NCBI GenBank assembly: GCA_031283015.1 | Contig: JAITCQ010000064.1 | Location: 1-18,405 of the forward strand | Direction of reading: 5' to 3' | DNA length: 18,405 nucleotides | Source: Candidatus Methanoplasma sp. | GTDB taxonomy: Archaea > Thermoplasmatota > Thermoplasmata > Methanomassiliicoccales > Methanomethylophilaceae | Shown here: positions 7,564 through 13,745 of the stretch, one piece after another | Numbering within the stretch: the first letter of the stretch is position 1 | Layout: each line of letters begins with the position of its first letter | Notes under the pieces: model-generated | Seen by the model: the letters and a program-made list of their open reading frames with translations, nothing else | Database searches by the model: none | What the model was told of the DNA's origin: nothing | Position numbers and translations under genes: made by a program

Positions 7564-7592
7564 GGGCCTGACGGCCCTTCATCTTCTATTTT
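7564..7592 (+). terminator. Hairpin and T-rich tract after the SpeD-like gene
   Basis: GGGCC-TGAC-GGCCC (7564-7577) forms a 5-bp GC stem 22 nt after the stop codon and is followed by a pyrimidine-rich tract ending in TTTT. It separates the SpeD-like gene from the next gene, which has its own TATA region. Confidence 0.5.
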
Positions 7593-7598
7593 GAACAG

Positions 7599-7612
7599 TA
7601 ATAATATTATTA
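7599..7612 (+). promoter_or_regulatory. Palindromic TATA region of the 181-aa gene
   Basis: A perfect 14-bp palindrome TAATAATATTATTA is centred 27.5 nt upstream of the ATG at 7633, where the TATA box of a leaderless gene belongs. There is no Shine-Dalgarno before the ATG. The same geometry recurs before the gene at 15556. Confidence 0.45.
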
Positions 7613-7632
7613 GATAATCCTTATGGACAAAT

Positions 7633-8178
7633 ATGGGTCTGGAAGAGGTCCTCGCGAAGCTCAGCACGGAAAAGGCCATCGTGGCGGCCTTCCATTTGGA
7701 AGGGGAGTTCTATGAGGAGGTAGTGGAAGAAGAGGGCAGCGTGACCGAAGGCTCCATGGGGATGCCTTTGGTCAACAGGGCTCTGGAAGAGGTCCTGAAG
7801 CGTAGCACGGCTGTGTGCATTTTCGTCAGAAGCTCGTTCGAGGCCCCCACCGATCACGTCATGGTGATGGAGGACACCTGCGGGAACATCGTGGGGCACG
7901 ACGTGCCCGCCTGCAAGATGGCCGAGTTCAAGGACGACCCCAGCATCATCTGGCTTTGCGATGACTTCGCCATATATCCCGACAGGACGGAAATGCATGA
8001 TATCGTCATGGTCATGCTCCCTCAGAGAGCAAAGGCCATAGGGGAAGAGGAGGGCGCGAAGGACGCCGTCATCCTGTACCCCGCCACGACGACCGACATC
8101 ATGCTGAGGATGCACTTCGGCATACCCTTGGACGACCCGAAGCTTGCGTCGGCGATAATCGCCTTCGACAAGCTCTGA
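7633..8178 (+). CDS. Hypothetical protein, 181 aa, unrecognised
   Basis: I do not recognise this protein. It is an acidic, soluble 181-residue protein with no signal peptide or membrane helix. Alternating hydrophobic strands and polar turns (AVCIFVRSS at about 56-64, ILYPATTTDIMLRMHF near 143-158) suggest a mixed alpha/beta fold. Four cysteines are scattered (in AVCIF, DTCGN, PACKM, WLCDD) without a clear metal motif. There is no Walker or nucleotide-binding signature. The ATG at 7633 fits the TATA spacing; an upstream ATG at 7623 is in another frame. It sits between the SpeD-like gene and the pilin-like cluster, each with its own promoter, so no operon link is implied. Codon use matches its neighbours and the frame is long and clean, so it is a real gene. 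Confidence 0.8.
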   Translation: MGLEEVLAKLSTEKAIVAAFHLEGEFYEEVVEEEGSVTEGSMGMPLVNRALEEVLKRSTAVCIFVRSSFEAPTDHVMVMEDTCGNIVGHDVPACKMAEFKDDPSIIWLCDDFAIYPDRTEMHDIVMVMLPQRAKAIGEEEGAKDAVILYPATTTDIMLRMHFGIPLDDPKLASAIIAFDKL

Positions 8179-8208
8179 CCGCCGACGTATGCTAACTGTA
8201 TGTTTTCC

Positions 8209-8217
8209 AATATATAC
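8209..8217 (+). promoter_or_regulatory. TATA box of the pilin-like cluster
   Basis: AATATATAC is centred about 28 nt upstream of the ATG at 8241. With no Shine-Dalgarno present, the first gene is probably leaderless. Confidence 0.55.
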
Positions 8218-8240
8218 GGGGATGCGTCCGTCTTTCAAAT

Positions 8241-8708
8241 ATGAGGAACATAGAACATCTCATAAAGAAATTGAACAAGAACAAGAGAGGAAGCATCGAA
8301 GGGCTTCCTCTCCAGCTGATGATCATGATAATCATCGCAACAATGGGGACCGCCATACTCGTGGGATGGATGGGGAGCATAGATTCTCCGAAACATATCG
8401 GCACCGTCGAGGTCGTTTCGGGGGACATTGTGCTCAACGGCCACAGCACATCCGACGGGTTCATCGAGATATACGTCGCGGATCAGGACGGTAACCCTCT
8501 GAACGGCGCCACCGTGGTCCTGTCGGGCCTCGGCGTGACGGACAGCAAAGGAAAGACCGCCTACATGAACACGGACAGCAGAGGATGCGCGAAATTCGAG
8601 GGCCTGCATATTACCCTCAGGGGTTCCGAGATAGGCTTCATCACCATCCATGTGTCGATGTCCGAATACGGAGAGAACAACACCTCCAGGGTGGCGGTGA
8701 TATCATAA
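8241..8708 (+). CDS. Pilin-like secreted protein 1 with Ig-like domain
   Basis: A 155-residue protein with an archaeal class III (type IV prepilin) type N-terminus: a Lys-rich leader ending in NKNKRG (12-17), Ser at 18, then a hydrophobic helix (about 22-44). The prepilin peptidase would cut after Gly17. The rest (about 50-155) is beta-rich; the segment VADQDGNPLNGATVVLSGLG followed by TDSKGKTAYMNTDSRGCAKF is typical of carboxypeptidase-regulatory/Big Ig-like domains in surface proteins. It is the first of three short, tightly spaced genes of the same design, which suggests pseudopilins or a small surface filament. No assembly ATPase or TadC/FlaJ-type membrane protein is in the window, so assembly partners must be elsewhere. 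The start is supported by the TATA spacing. Confidence 0.7.
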   Translation: MRNIEHLIKKLNKNKRGSIEGLPLQLMIMIIIATMGTAILVGWMGSIDSPKHIGTVEVVSGDIVLNGHSTSDGFIEIYVADQDGNPLNGATVVLSGLGVTDSKGKTAYMNTDSRGCAKFEGLHITLRGSEIGFITIHVSMSEYGENNTSRVAVIS

Positions 8709-8725
8709 AGCTAAACAAGAAAGGA

Positions 8726-9142
8726 ATGATCGGCTTCCCCATGCGGCTGGCCGTGACCTTCTTGATATTGGCTCTGTTCGTGCCGGTCACGATCGGCATG
8801 ATGGACGGCATGGAAAGGGACTCCGCTGTCTCCGTTGCGAAGACGGAGGCGGAGAGGATAGCGGACACCATAAAAAGAACGTACTATTCGGGCGCCGGCA
8901 GCACGGACACTGTGGGGATCTCGCTTTCCGGCGGTTCGTGTCTGGTGATCGGCGGAGAGGGATCGGACTCATACTGCATATCGATACTCCTTGACGACAC
9001 GGTGGCGGAGAGGATCTATCTCCAGAGACCTACCGTAAGGTTCTTGGGAGACCCCGTTCACGTCATGGGCATCGGGACGGTCTCCGTGGAATGCGTGAAC
9101 GAAAACGGCGTATACGGCGTGAAGGTGAGCGTAATTGATTGA
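8726..9142 (+). CDS. Pilin-like protein 2 (start uncertain)
   Basis: From the first convenient ATG this gives 138 residues: a hydrophobic helix (about 3-25) followed by a polar, beta-rich domain with two cysteines (GGSCLVIGG and DSYCISILL). The frame upstream of that ATG reads KLNKKG before MIGFPMRL. This matches the NK(K/R)G...I.G.P..L pattern at the prepilin cleavage site of the preceding gene, so the native protein very likely begins earlier. Yet no in-frame ATG, GTG or TTG lies between the upstream gene's last codons and that motif; the nearest upstream in-frame ATG is at 8585, deep in the previous gene. A GGTGAT ribosome-binding-like site sits at 8696-8701, and an ATA codon (8705-8707) overlaps the TAA stop of the first gene. 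Translation by coupling from a non-standard codon is possible. Confidence 0.65.
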   Translation: MIGFPMRLAVTFLILALFVPVTIGMMDGMERDSAVSVAKTEAERIADTIKRTYYSGAGSTDTVGISLSGGSCLVIGGEGSDSYCISILLDDTVAERIYLQRPTVRFLGDPVHVMGIGTVSVECVNENGVYGVKVSVID

Positions 9143-9482
9143 ATTCACGATGTCGAGAGTAACTCTTTTCGTATGCGGGATAGCCGTTCTGGCGGCGATA
9201 CTGGTGCCGCTCCAGTCCTCTTACGAGGGGAGATACGACCGCTCCATGGAGGATGCGGCGGACCGACTCTCGTTCATACTGGACGAGTTCTGGGTCTCAG
9301 AGGCGGACACGATGACCATCAGAGGATGGGAGGTCCTCCCTTCCTCGGATTGCTCGATCGAGATCGAGGGACACAACCTAACGGTGTACCTGAAGGATCG
9401 GTCGTACCGTTCGATCGTGTCGAAAAGCATGGACAGGACCGTCATCGGCCACGGGGACGAGGTGACGATAACAAAACGGTGA
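9135..9482 (+). CDS. Pilin-like protein 3
   Basis: A short membrane-anchored protein of 115 residues if it begins at the TTG at 9135, or 110 from the ATG at 9150. The TTG is preferred because GGTGA at 9124-9128 lies 6 nt before it; the ATG would be 21 nt away. The TTG overlaps the end of the second gene by 8 nt, which suggests translational coupling. The N-terminus (MSRVTLFVCGIAVLAAILVPL counted from the ATG, so about residues 6-26 here) is a single hydrophobic helix without the KKG motif. It is followed by an acidic helical part (YDRSMEDAADRLSFILDEFW) and a beta-rich end. This is like minor pseudopilins in archaeal and haloarchaeal pilin clusters. Function is unproven. Confidence 0.6.
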   Translation: MIEFTMSRVTLFVCGIAVLAAILVPLQSSYEGRYDRSMEDAADRLSFILDEFWVSEADTMTIRGWEVLPSSDCSIEIEGHNLTVYLKDRSYRSIVSKSMDRTVIGHGDEVTITKR

Positions 9483-9519
9483 CGGGGTGCCGCGCATCAT
9501 CCGGCTGTCCCGGCGTCCC

Positions 9520-9530
9520 TTTCTTTTTTT
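9520..9530 (+). terminator. T-rich tract after the pilin-like cluster
   Basis: TTTCTTTTTTT lies 38 nt past the third gene's stop, on the coding strand, as expected of an archaeal terminator. It is only 4 nt ahead of the GGAGG ribosome-binding site of the next gene, so the next gene must depend on readthrough or on a weak promoter I cannot see. Confidence 0.4.
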
Positions 9531-9543
9531 CGCGGAGGTATAT

Positions 9544-10281
9544 GTGACTAGACGAAGCAAACGATCTATCATGGCAGGCAGACAGCCCAGGGACAGCCGG
9601 GGCAGATGGACTAAGTATATCGGCAGGAAACCGAAGATCGGTAAACTGGTCGTTGCAGACGAGGGCAGAGTGCCGGGCGGAAAGCCGCCCGCATCATCCA
9701 AAGAATTCATTATGGCCGCCGCAGTGACCGACCGTTGGGATGAGTTTGAGACCATCGCTGACGCTTTTGACAAGAACACCCAAAAAGGAATTGCATCATC
9801 ACCAAACGAGCTGAAATACAAAACATCTGACGACGACACGCGCATAGAAGTCCTCGAAGAAATCGCAAAGCTGAAACCATCGATACATGCGATCATCGTG
9901 CACAAAGACGATCTCCCGCCGGACTGGGAAGGCCTCGGCGGATACGATATCTACAGAAAAACAACGGCCAACATCATAGAGGACGTCATGAGGGATACGG
10001 ATGGTGACCTTACGTTTTACTTTGATCAGCATACAGCTCTGGACGAAAAACCGGAGATACCGTTTCCGGATAACCGGTTCCTGGTAAGGGCCGTCGAAGA
10101 AAAAACAGACCCGGCCCGCCACAACGTCAGAGAAGTATCTCAGAAGAACTCCGTCGAAGAGAAAACTCTGCAGACGAATGATTTTATCGTCGGAAGCATC
10201 AAAAGCAGACATGTTTTCGGCGACAGGTCGCCGTATGACCGAATAGAGGATCTTGTTCAAATCAGAGAGATAAGGAGGTAA
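9544..10281 (+). CDS. DUF3800-like protein (RNase H-like fold)
   Basis: A 245-residue protein that matches the DUF3800 pattern in order: an Asp-Glu at the end of strand 1 (VVADEG, Asp39-Glu40), an E-L-K-Y motif (Glu89-Lys91), a hydrophobic strand ending in Asp (FYFDQ, Asp161), and a late Asp before a helix (NDFIVGSI, Asp213). These acidic positions are those expected of a metal-dependent RNase H-like fold; activity is unproven. An extra basic N-terminus (RDSRGRWTKYIGRKPK, 16-31) could bind nucleic acid. The start is GTG 9544, chosen for a perfect GGAGG at 9534-9538, 5 nt upstream; ATG 9571 is a weaker option. Runs of AAA/GAA codons make it look AT-richer than its neighbours. DUF3800 genes often travel with mobile or defence genes, which hints at transfer. 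A 28-codon ORF follows directly. Confidence 0.65.
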   Translation: MTRRSKRSIMAGRQPRDSRGRWTKYIGRKPKIGKLVVADEGRVPGGKPPASSKEFIMAAAVTDRWDEFETIADAFDKNTQKGIASSPNELKYKTSDDDTRIEVLEEIAKLKPSIHAIIVHKDDLPPDWEGLGGYDIYRKTTANIIEDVMRDTDGDLTFYFDQHTALDEKPEIPFPDNRFLVRAVEEKTDPARHNVREVSQKNSVEEKTLQTNDFIVGSIKSRHVFGDRSPYDRIEDLVQIREIRR

Positions 10282-10283
10282 GA

Positions 10284-10370
10284 ATGCAGACGGACCTGAC
10301 ATTACCGTCACTTCCGCCGCATATCTCTATTGTAAAAAGAGGTATTTATTCCTTTGTTTTACTAAAATGA
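10284..10370 (+). CDS. Possible small protein, 28 aa, after the DUF3800 gene
   Basis: An ATG lies 2 nt after the DUF3800 stop codon, with AAGGAGG at 10272-10278 exactly 5 nt upstream, as good a ribosome-binding site as any in the window. The peptide begins MQTDLTLPSLPPHISIVKRG and ends in a short hydrophobic run (IYSFVLLK) before TGA. Possibilities are a genuine co-translated small protein, the stub of a decayed gene (no continuation in other frames is seen), or chance. A T-rich stretch at 10340-10360 near its end may serve as the transcript terminator. Confidence 0.35.
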   Translation: MQTDLTLPSLPPHISIVKRGIYSFVLLK

Positions 10371-10403
10371 CTGTGAGAAAAAACTATGCGTAAGGGATGC
10401 AGC

Positions 10404-11612
10404 TCATCTGCCGCCGAAGGTCTCCGCCATCTTGCAGAGCGCGGCGGCGAATCTTTCGATGTCCGTTTCGTTGTTGTAAAGGTACACCGAAGCTCTCGCG
10501 CTGCCGCCTATCCCCCTTGACTCGAAGAACGGGTGGGCGCAGTGCATACCGGACCTTATCATGATGTTGTCCATCTTGTCAAGCATCATCGCGATATCAT
10601 GGGGGTACAGCCCGTTTATGTTGAATGAGAACACCCCGCATCTTCTGTCCGGGTCGTCCGGCCCGACTATGCTCAGGCCTTTGATCCCCTCCGTTCTTTT
10701 GAAGATCGACCACATCAGGTCCCTATCGTGCTCACGGATCCGATCCATTCCGATGTCAGAAAGGTACTCTAACGCAGCCTTGGTCCCGGCTATCCCGGAA
10801 TAGTTCTGCAGCCCCGCCTCGAACTTGTCCGGAATTGGCGCCAGGTCCACGCGGTCGTACGTCGCCAGACCGACGGTGCCTCCTCCGGTTGTCAGAGGCT
10901 TGAGGTCTTCCATACACTCCCTTTTCCCGTACAGTATCCCCATGCCGGAAGGTCCGAGCATCTTGTGGACCGACAGCGAATAGAAATCAACGTCCGCCTT
11001 TTTCAGGTCCACCTTCATATGCGGTGCCGCCTGGGACCCGTCGATGAGGATCTTCGCGCCCGCGTCGTGCGCTATCTCCGCCGCTTCCCTGATGGGGAGG
11101 ACGCATCCCGTCACGTTGCTTGCGTGATGTATCGAGACCAGCTTCACATCCTTTCCCATTGCGCTCTTGAAGTTCTCTGCGTCGAACTCCCCGTCGCCGG
11201 CGGATACCGAATACCGCCTTTTCACGCCCGCTTCCTCCGACAATAATGTCCACGGGACATGGTTGGAATTGTGCTCAGTATCGGTGGTGACCACAACGTC
11301 GCCTCTCCTGAGTCCAAAGCCTCTAGCGACGGTGTTTATGCCTTCGGTGCAGTTCTTTGTGAATATGTAGCACTCCGGGTCATCCGTGCCAAAGAACTCC
11401 GCCGCTCTTTCCCGTGCCTCATCGGTAACAAGGGAGACCTTCGCCGACATTCCGTGCACGCTACGTCCGCCGCAGGACGGAAAATCCTCATAGTATTCCA
11501 ATATCGCCCTTATCACTTTGTCGGGTCTCAACGATTGGCATGCGCTATCCAAATAAACGCCCTCTTTCCTCCTTATCGTCGGGAAATCGTTCCTGATAGC
11601 GGACATATCCAT
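10404..11612 (-). CDS. sufS: Cysteine desulfurase, SufS-like (class V aminotransferase)
   Basis: A 402-residue PLP enzyme that removes sulfur from cysteine as an enzyme-bound persulfide for Fe-S cluster and other sulfur metabolism. With Met at 11612 as residue 1, the key residues are His114 (PLP stacking, TEHNSNHVPW), Asp191 and Gln194 (ILIDGSQAAPH), Lys217 (Schiff base, SVHKMLGPSG) and Cys358 (active-site Cys, MIRSGMHCAHP). The RSGMHC context and lack of a long Cys loop place it with SufS/CsdA (group II). The frame extends to a GTG at 11627, but a TATA-like TAAATAATAC lies about 25 nt before the ATG at 11612, so a leaderless start there is preferred; ATG 11606 is next best. No sufBC or scaffold gene adjoins it. 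It is transcribed divergently from pyrD. Confidence 0.92.
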   Translation of the reverse strand: MDMSAIRNDFPTIRRKEGVYLDSACQSLRPDKVIRAILEYYEDFPSCGGRSVHGMSAKVSLVTDEARERAAEFFGTDDPECYIFTKNCTEGINTVARGFGLRRGDVVVTTDTEHNSNHVPWTLLSEEAGVKRRYSVSAGDGEFDAENFKSAMGKDVKLVSIHHASNVTGCVLPIREAAEIAHDAGAKILIDGSQAAPHMKVDLKKADVDFYSLSVHKMLGPSGMGILYGKRECMEDLKPLTTGGGTVGLATYDRVDLAPIPDKFEAGLQNYSGIAGTKAALEYLSDIGMDRIREHDRDLMWSIFKRTEGIKGLSIVGPDDPDRRCGVFSFNINGLYPHDIAMMLDKMDNIMIRSGMHCAHPFFESRGIGGSARASVYLYNNETDIERFAAALCKMAETFGGR

Positions 11613-11630
11613 GGTGCAGTTCAGCACTTA

Positions 11631-11642
11631 GTATTATTTAAT
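11631..11642. promoter_or_regulatory. Shared divergent promoter of sufS and pyrD
   Basis: GTATTATTTAAT reads as a TATA-like box on both strands. On the minus strand it lies about 25 nt before the sufS ATG (11612); on the plus strand it lies about 35 nt before the pyrD ATG (11671), allowing a leader of a few nucleotides. Only 58 bp separate the two start codons, so initiation in the two directions probably competes for TBP/TFB. Confidence 0.45.
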
Positions 11643-11670
11643 CCGTTATGTGTATCCTTATCCGATAACA

Positions 11671-12570
11671 ATGCTGGTGACCTCTGTCGGAAAACTAAGG
11701 CTGGAAAAGCCGGGAATGGTCGCGTCAGGGATAATGGACGAGACCGGCCCCTCGATGGTGAGGATGCTGAAGTGCGGCGCCGGCGCCGTGGTCACGAAAT
11801 CCATCGGGTCCGAGCCGAACCCCGGGCATCCGAACCCCACCTTCACTGAATTGAAATGTGGATACATCAACGCAATGGGACTCCCTAATCCGGGCATAGA
11901 GCTTTTCGGCGCGGAGATGGAGATCGCCGCGAAGAGCGGCAACATAATCGGATCGATATACGGCGCATCGCCGGAAGAGTTCTCAAGGTTGGCCGGAAAG
12001 ATGGAGGAGTACGGGGCCGCGGCAGTGGAGCTGAACCTTTCCTGCCCGCACGCGGCGGGCTACGGTATGGAGCTGGGGACCGACCCCGCGGTGGTCGGGT
12101 CCATCGTCTCTGCTGTGAAATCGTCGGTCTCTATACCTGTGTGGGCCAAGCTCACCCCCAACACCCATATCCTCAAGGACCTGGCCATAGCGGTCCGGGA
12201 CGCCGGAGGAGATGCCGTTGTCGCCATAAACACCGTCAAAGCGATGGCGATATCGCCCCAGCTCGGAAAACCGATACTGAGCAATAAATTCGGGGGATTG
12301 TCAGGACCCGCCATCCGTTCCATCGGGGTCAGGGCGGTGTTCGAAATAAGGGCCGCAACTGACATCCCCATCGTAGGGGTCGGGGGAATATCTGACTGGA
12401 AGGATGCGGCGCAGTACATAATGGCCGGAGCGTGCGCCTTCCAGGTGGGGAGCGCGATCGGCACGAAAGGCATCGATGTGTTCAGCGCCATCAACACAGA
12501 GCTGGAAAGGTTCATGAAAGACTACGGCTACGGTTCGATATCCAAAATGATAGGTGTTGCTCATGAGTGA
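11671..12570 (+). CDS. pyrD: Dihydroorotate dehydrogenase, catalytic subunit (class 1B)
   Basis: A 299-residue FMN barrel enzyme that oxidises dihydroorotate to orotate in pyrimidine synthesis. Visible motifs include ASGIMDETG near the N-terminus, TKSIGSEPNPGHPNP (43-57), LNLSCPHAAGYG with the catalytic-base Cys125, PVWAKLTPN, AINTVKAMAI, the KFGGLSGPAI segment, and the FMN phosphate-binding IVGVGGISDW and QVGSAIGTKG near the end. A class 1B enzyme is implied by cysteine as base and by pyrK directly downstream, with which it forms the heterotetramer that passes electrons to NAD. The frame reaches a GTG at 11650, but that lies too close to the TATA box; the ATG at 11671 is the natural start. 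The stop overlaps the pyrK start. Confidence 0.95.
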   Translation: MLVTSVGKLRLEKPGMVASGIMDETGPSMVRMLKCGAGAVVTKSIGSEPNPGHPNPTFTELKCGYINAMGLPNPGIELFGAEMEIAAKSGNIIGSIYGASPEEFSRLAGKMEEYGAAAVELNLSCPHAAGYGMELGTDPAVVGSIVSAVKSSVSIPVWAKLTPNTHILKDLAIAVRDAGGDAVVAINTVKAMAISPQLGKPILSNKFGGLSGPAIRSIGVRAVFEIRAATDIPIVGVGGISDWKDAAQYIMAGACAFQVGSAIGTKGIDVFSAINTELERFMKDYGYGSISKMIGVAHE

Positions 12571-13327
12571 TACTGTAAGGATTGTAAGCATCATCGACGA
12601 CTCCCATGACACGAAGACCTTCGAGTTCCAGTGGGAAGAGAAGACCTCGCCCGGCCAATTCATAATGGTATGGGTTCCCGGCATGGAAGAGATACCCATG
12701 TCGCTTTCGAAGACCGCCCGCATCAAAAGTATAACGGTGAAAAAGATAGGCAAGGATACCCAGAAACTTCATGATCTTGGACTCGGAGCCCCCATTAGGA
12801 TAAGGGGTCCGTATGGAAAAGGATTTGATCTCAAGAAAGGCAAAAAGATGCTGATAATCGGCGGGGGAGTGGGGACGGCGGCGGTGATACCCGTCGTGAA
12901 GGAGACAGGCGCGGACACGATAATCGGCGCCAGGACGGATAAGGACCTGATCATGGAAGAGGTCGCTGGCAAGTATGCAAAGAATCTGTGGATAGCGACA
13001 GATGACGGCAGCAAAGGATTCCACGGGAACGCGGTGCAGCTGATGAGGGAGAAGGTTACGGAGAGCAGGTATGACCTTGTGTTGGCGTGCGGTCCCGAGA
13101 TCATGCAGTACCATTTGTACAAAGCATGCGTCGAGCTCGGTGTCGACTGCCAGCTGTCCCTGGAGAGGCATATGAAATGCGGCGCGGGGGTCTGCGGCTG
13201 CTGCATGATGGATGATATGAGAGTATGCAGGGACGGCCCGGTCTTCACAAAGGAACAGATCTCGAAAATGAAGGACTTTGGCGTCTCGACACGCGACGAA
13301 TGCGGCCGCAGAGTGAAGCTCGGATGA
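12563..13327 (+). CDS. pyrK: Dihydroorotate dehydrogenase electron-transfer subunit
   Basis: A 254-residue ferredoxin-reductase-like subunit that carries FAD and a [2Fe-2S] cluster and relays electrons from PyrD to NAD. The FAD domain occupies about 1-92, the NAD-binding part begins at MLIIGGGVGTAAVIP (96-110), and LVLACGPEIM (173-182) is the usual late NAD-domain motif. The cluster ligands are Cys206, Cys211, Cys214 and Cys222 in MKCGAGVCGCCMMDD...VC, the C-x4-C-x2-C-x7-C form of the family. The start ATG overlaps the last codons of pyrD by 8 nt, so the two are probably translationally coupled. The family normally runs to about 250-260 residues, so the length fits. Confidence 0.95.
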   Translation: MSDTVRIVSIIDDSHDTKTFEFQWEEKTSPGQFIMVWVPGMEEIPMSLSKTARIKSITVKKIGKDTQKLHDLGLGAPIRIRGPYGKGFDLKKGKKMLIIGGGVGTAAVIPVVKETGADTIIGARTDKDLIMEEVAGKYAKNLWIATDDGSKGFHGNAVQLMREKVTESRYDLVLACGPEIMQYHLYKACVELGVDCQLSLERHMKCGAGVCGCCMMDDMRVCRDGPVFTKEQISKMKDFGVSTRDECGRRVKLG

Positions 13328-13328
13328 T

Positions 13329-13745
13329 ATGACCGGGATACCTGCGGGCCATTTCCCCGTGACGCACGGCAAACTCTCGGTCAGCGTCCCGAGGAGCATC
13401 TTCAAAGGCGGCGGGGCGGCCATCGACGAGGAGAAGGCCACACCTTTCAGGGCGATGTTAAGAAGCAGATACCCGTGGCTAACCGACAATTCCCTGGACG
13501 TTCTCATGGAAAAGGCCAGAAAGACCCTGGTCGGCATACTGGATGAAGAAACGCACGGCCGTTCGTTAAGCAGAGAACTTGAGTCTCGAGGAAGGACGGA
13601 AGAAGCGATCGGACACCTGAGGGAACATCTGGAAAGGAACCCCGATGATGCGGATACGTGGTATGCGCTGGGGGAACTTCTCTGCAGGTCAGGCAGGGCC
13701 GAAGAGGGTTACAAAGCATTCGCAAGAGGGAGAGAATTATTCTGA
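13329..13745 (+). CDS. TPR-containing protein, third gene of the pyrDK operon
   Basis: A 138-residue protein whose ATG lies one base after the pyrK stop, so it is co-transcribed and probably translationally coupled. The C-terminal third (about 85-138) is one full TPR plus a capping helix: RGRTEEAIGHLREHLERNP, then DADTWYALGELLCRSGRAEEG. The N-terminal part (1-80) begins with a PAGHFPVTHGKLSVSVP-like segment I do not recognise, then a helical region ending in LMEKARKTLVGILDEE. There is no signal peptide. It may assist the PyrDK complex or merely ride on the operon; the sequence cannot decide. Its last 9 bases overlap the end of the convergent 279-residue gene. Confidence 0.8.
   Translation: MTGIPAGHFPVTHGKLSVSVPRSIFKGGGAAIDEEKATPFRAMLRSRYPWLTDNSLDVLMEKARKTLVGILDEETHGRSLSRELESRGRTEEAIGHLREHLERNPDDADTWYALGELLCRSGRAEEGYKAFARGRELF

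Noticed and set aside
11983..13537. Minus-strand frames opposite pyrD and pyrK, one of 341 codons
   Set aside because: They are antisense shadows; the plus-strand products are clear PyrD and PyrK.
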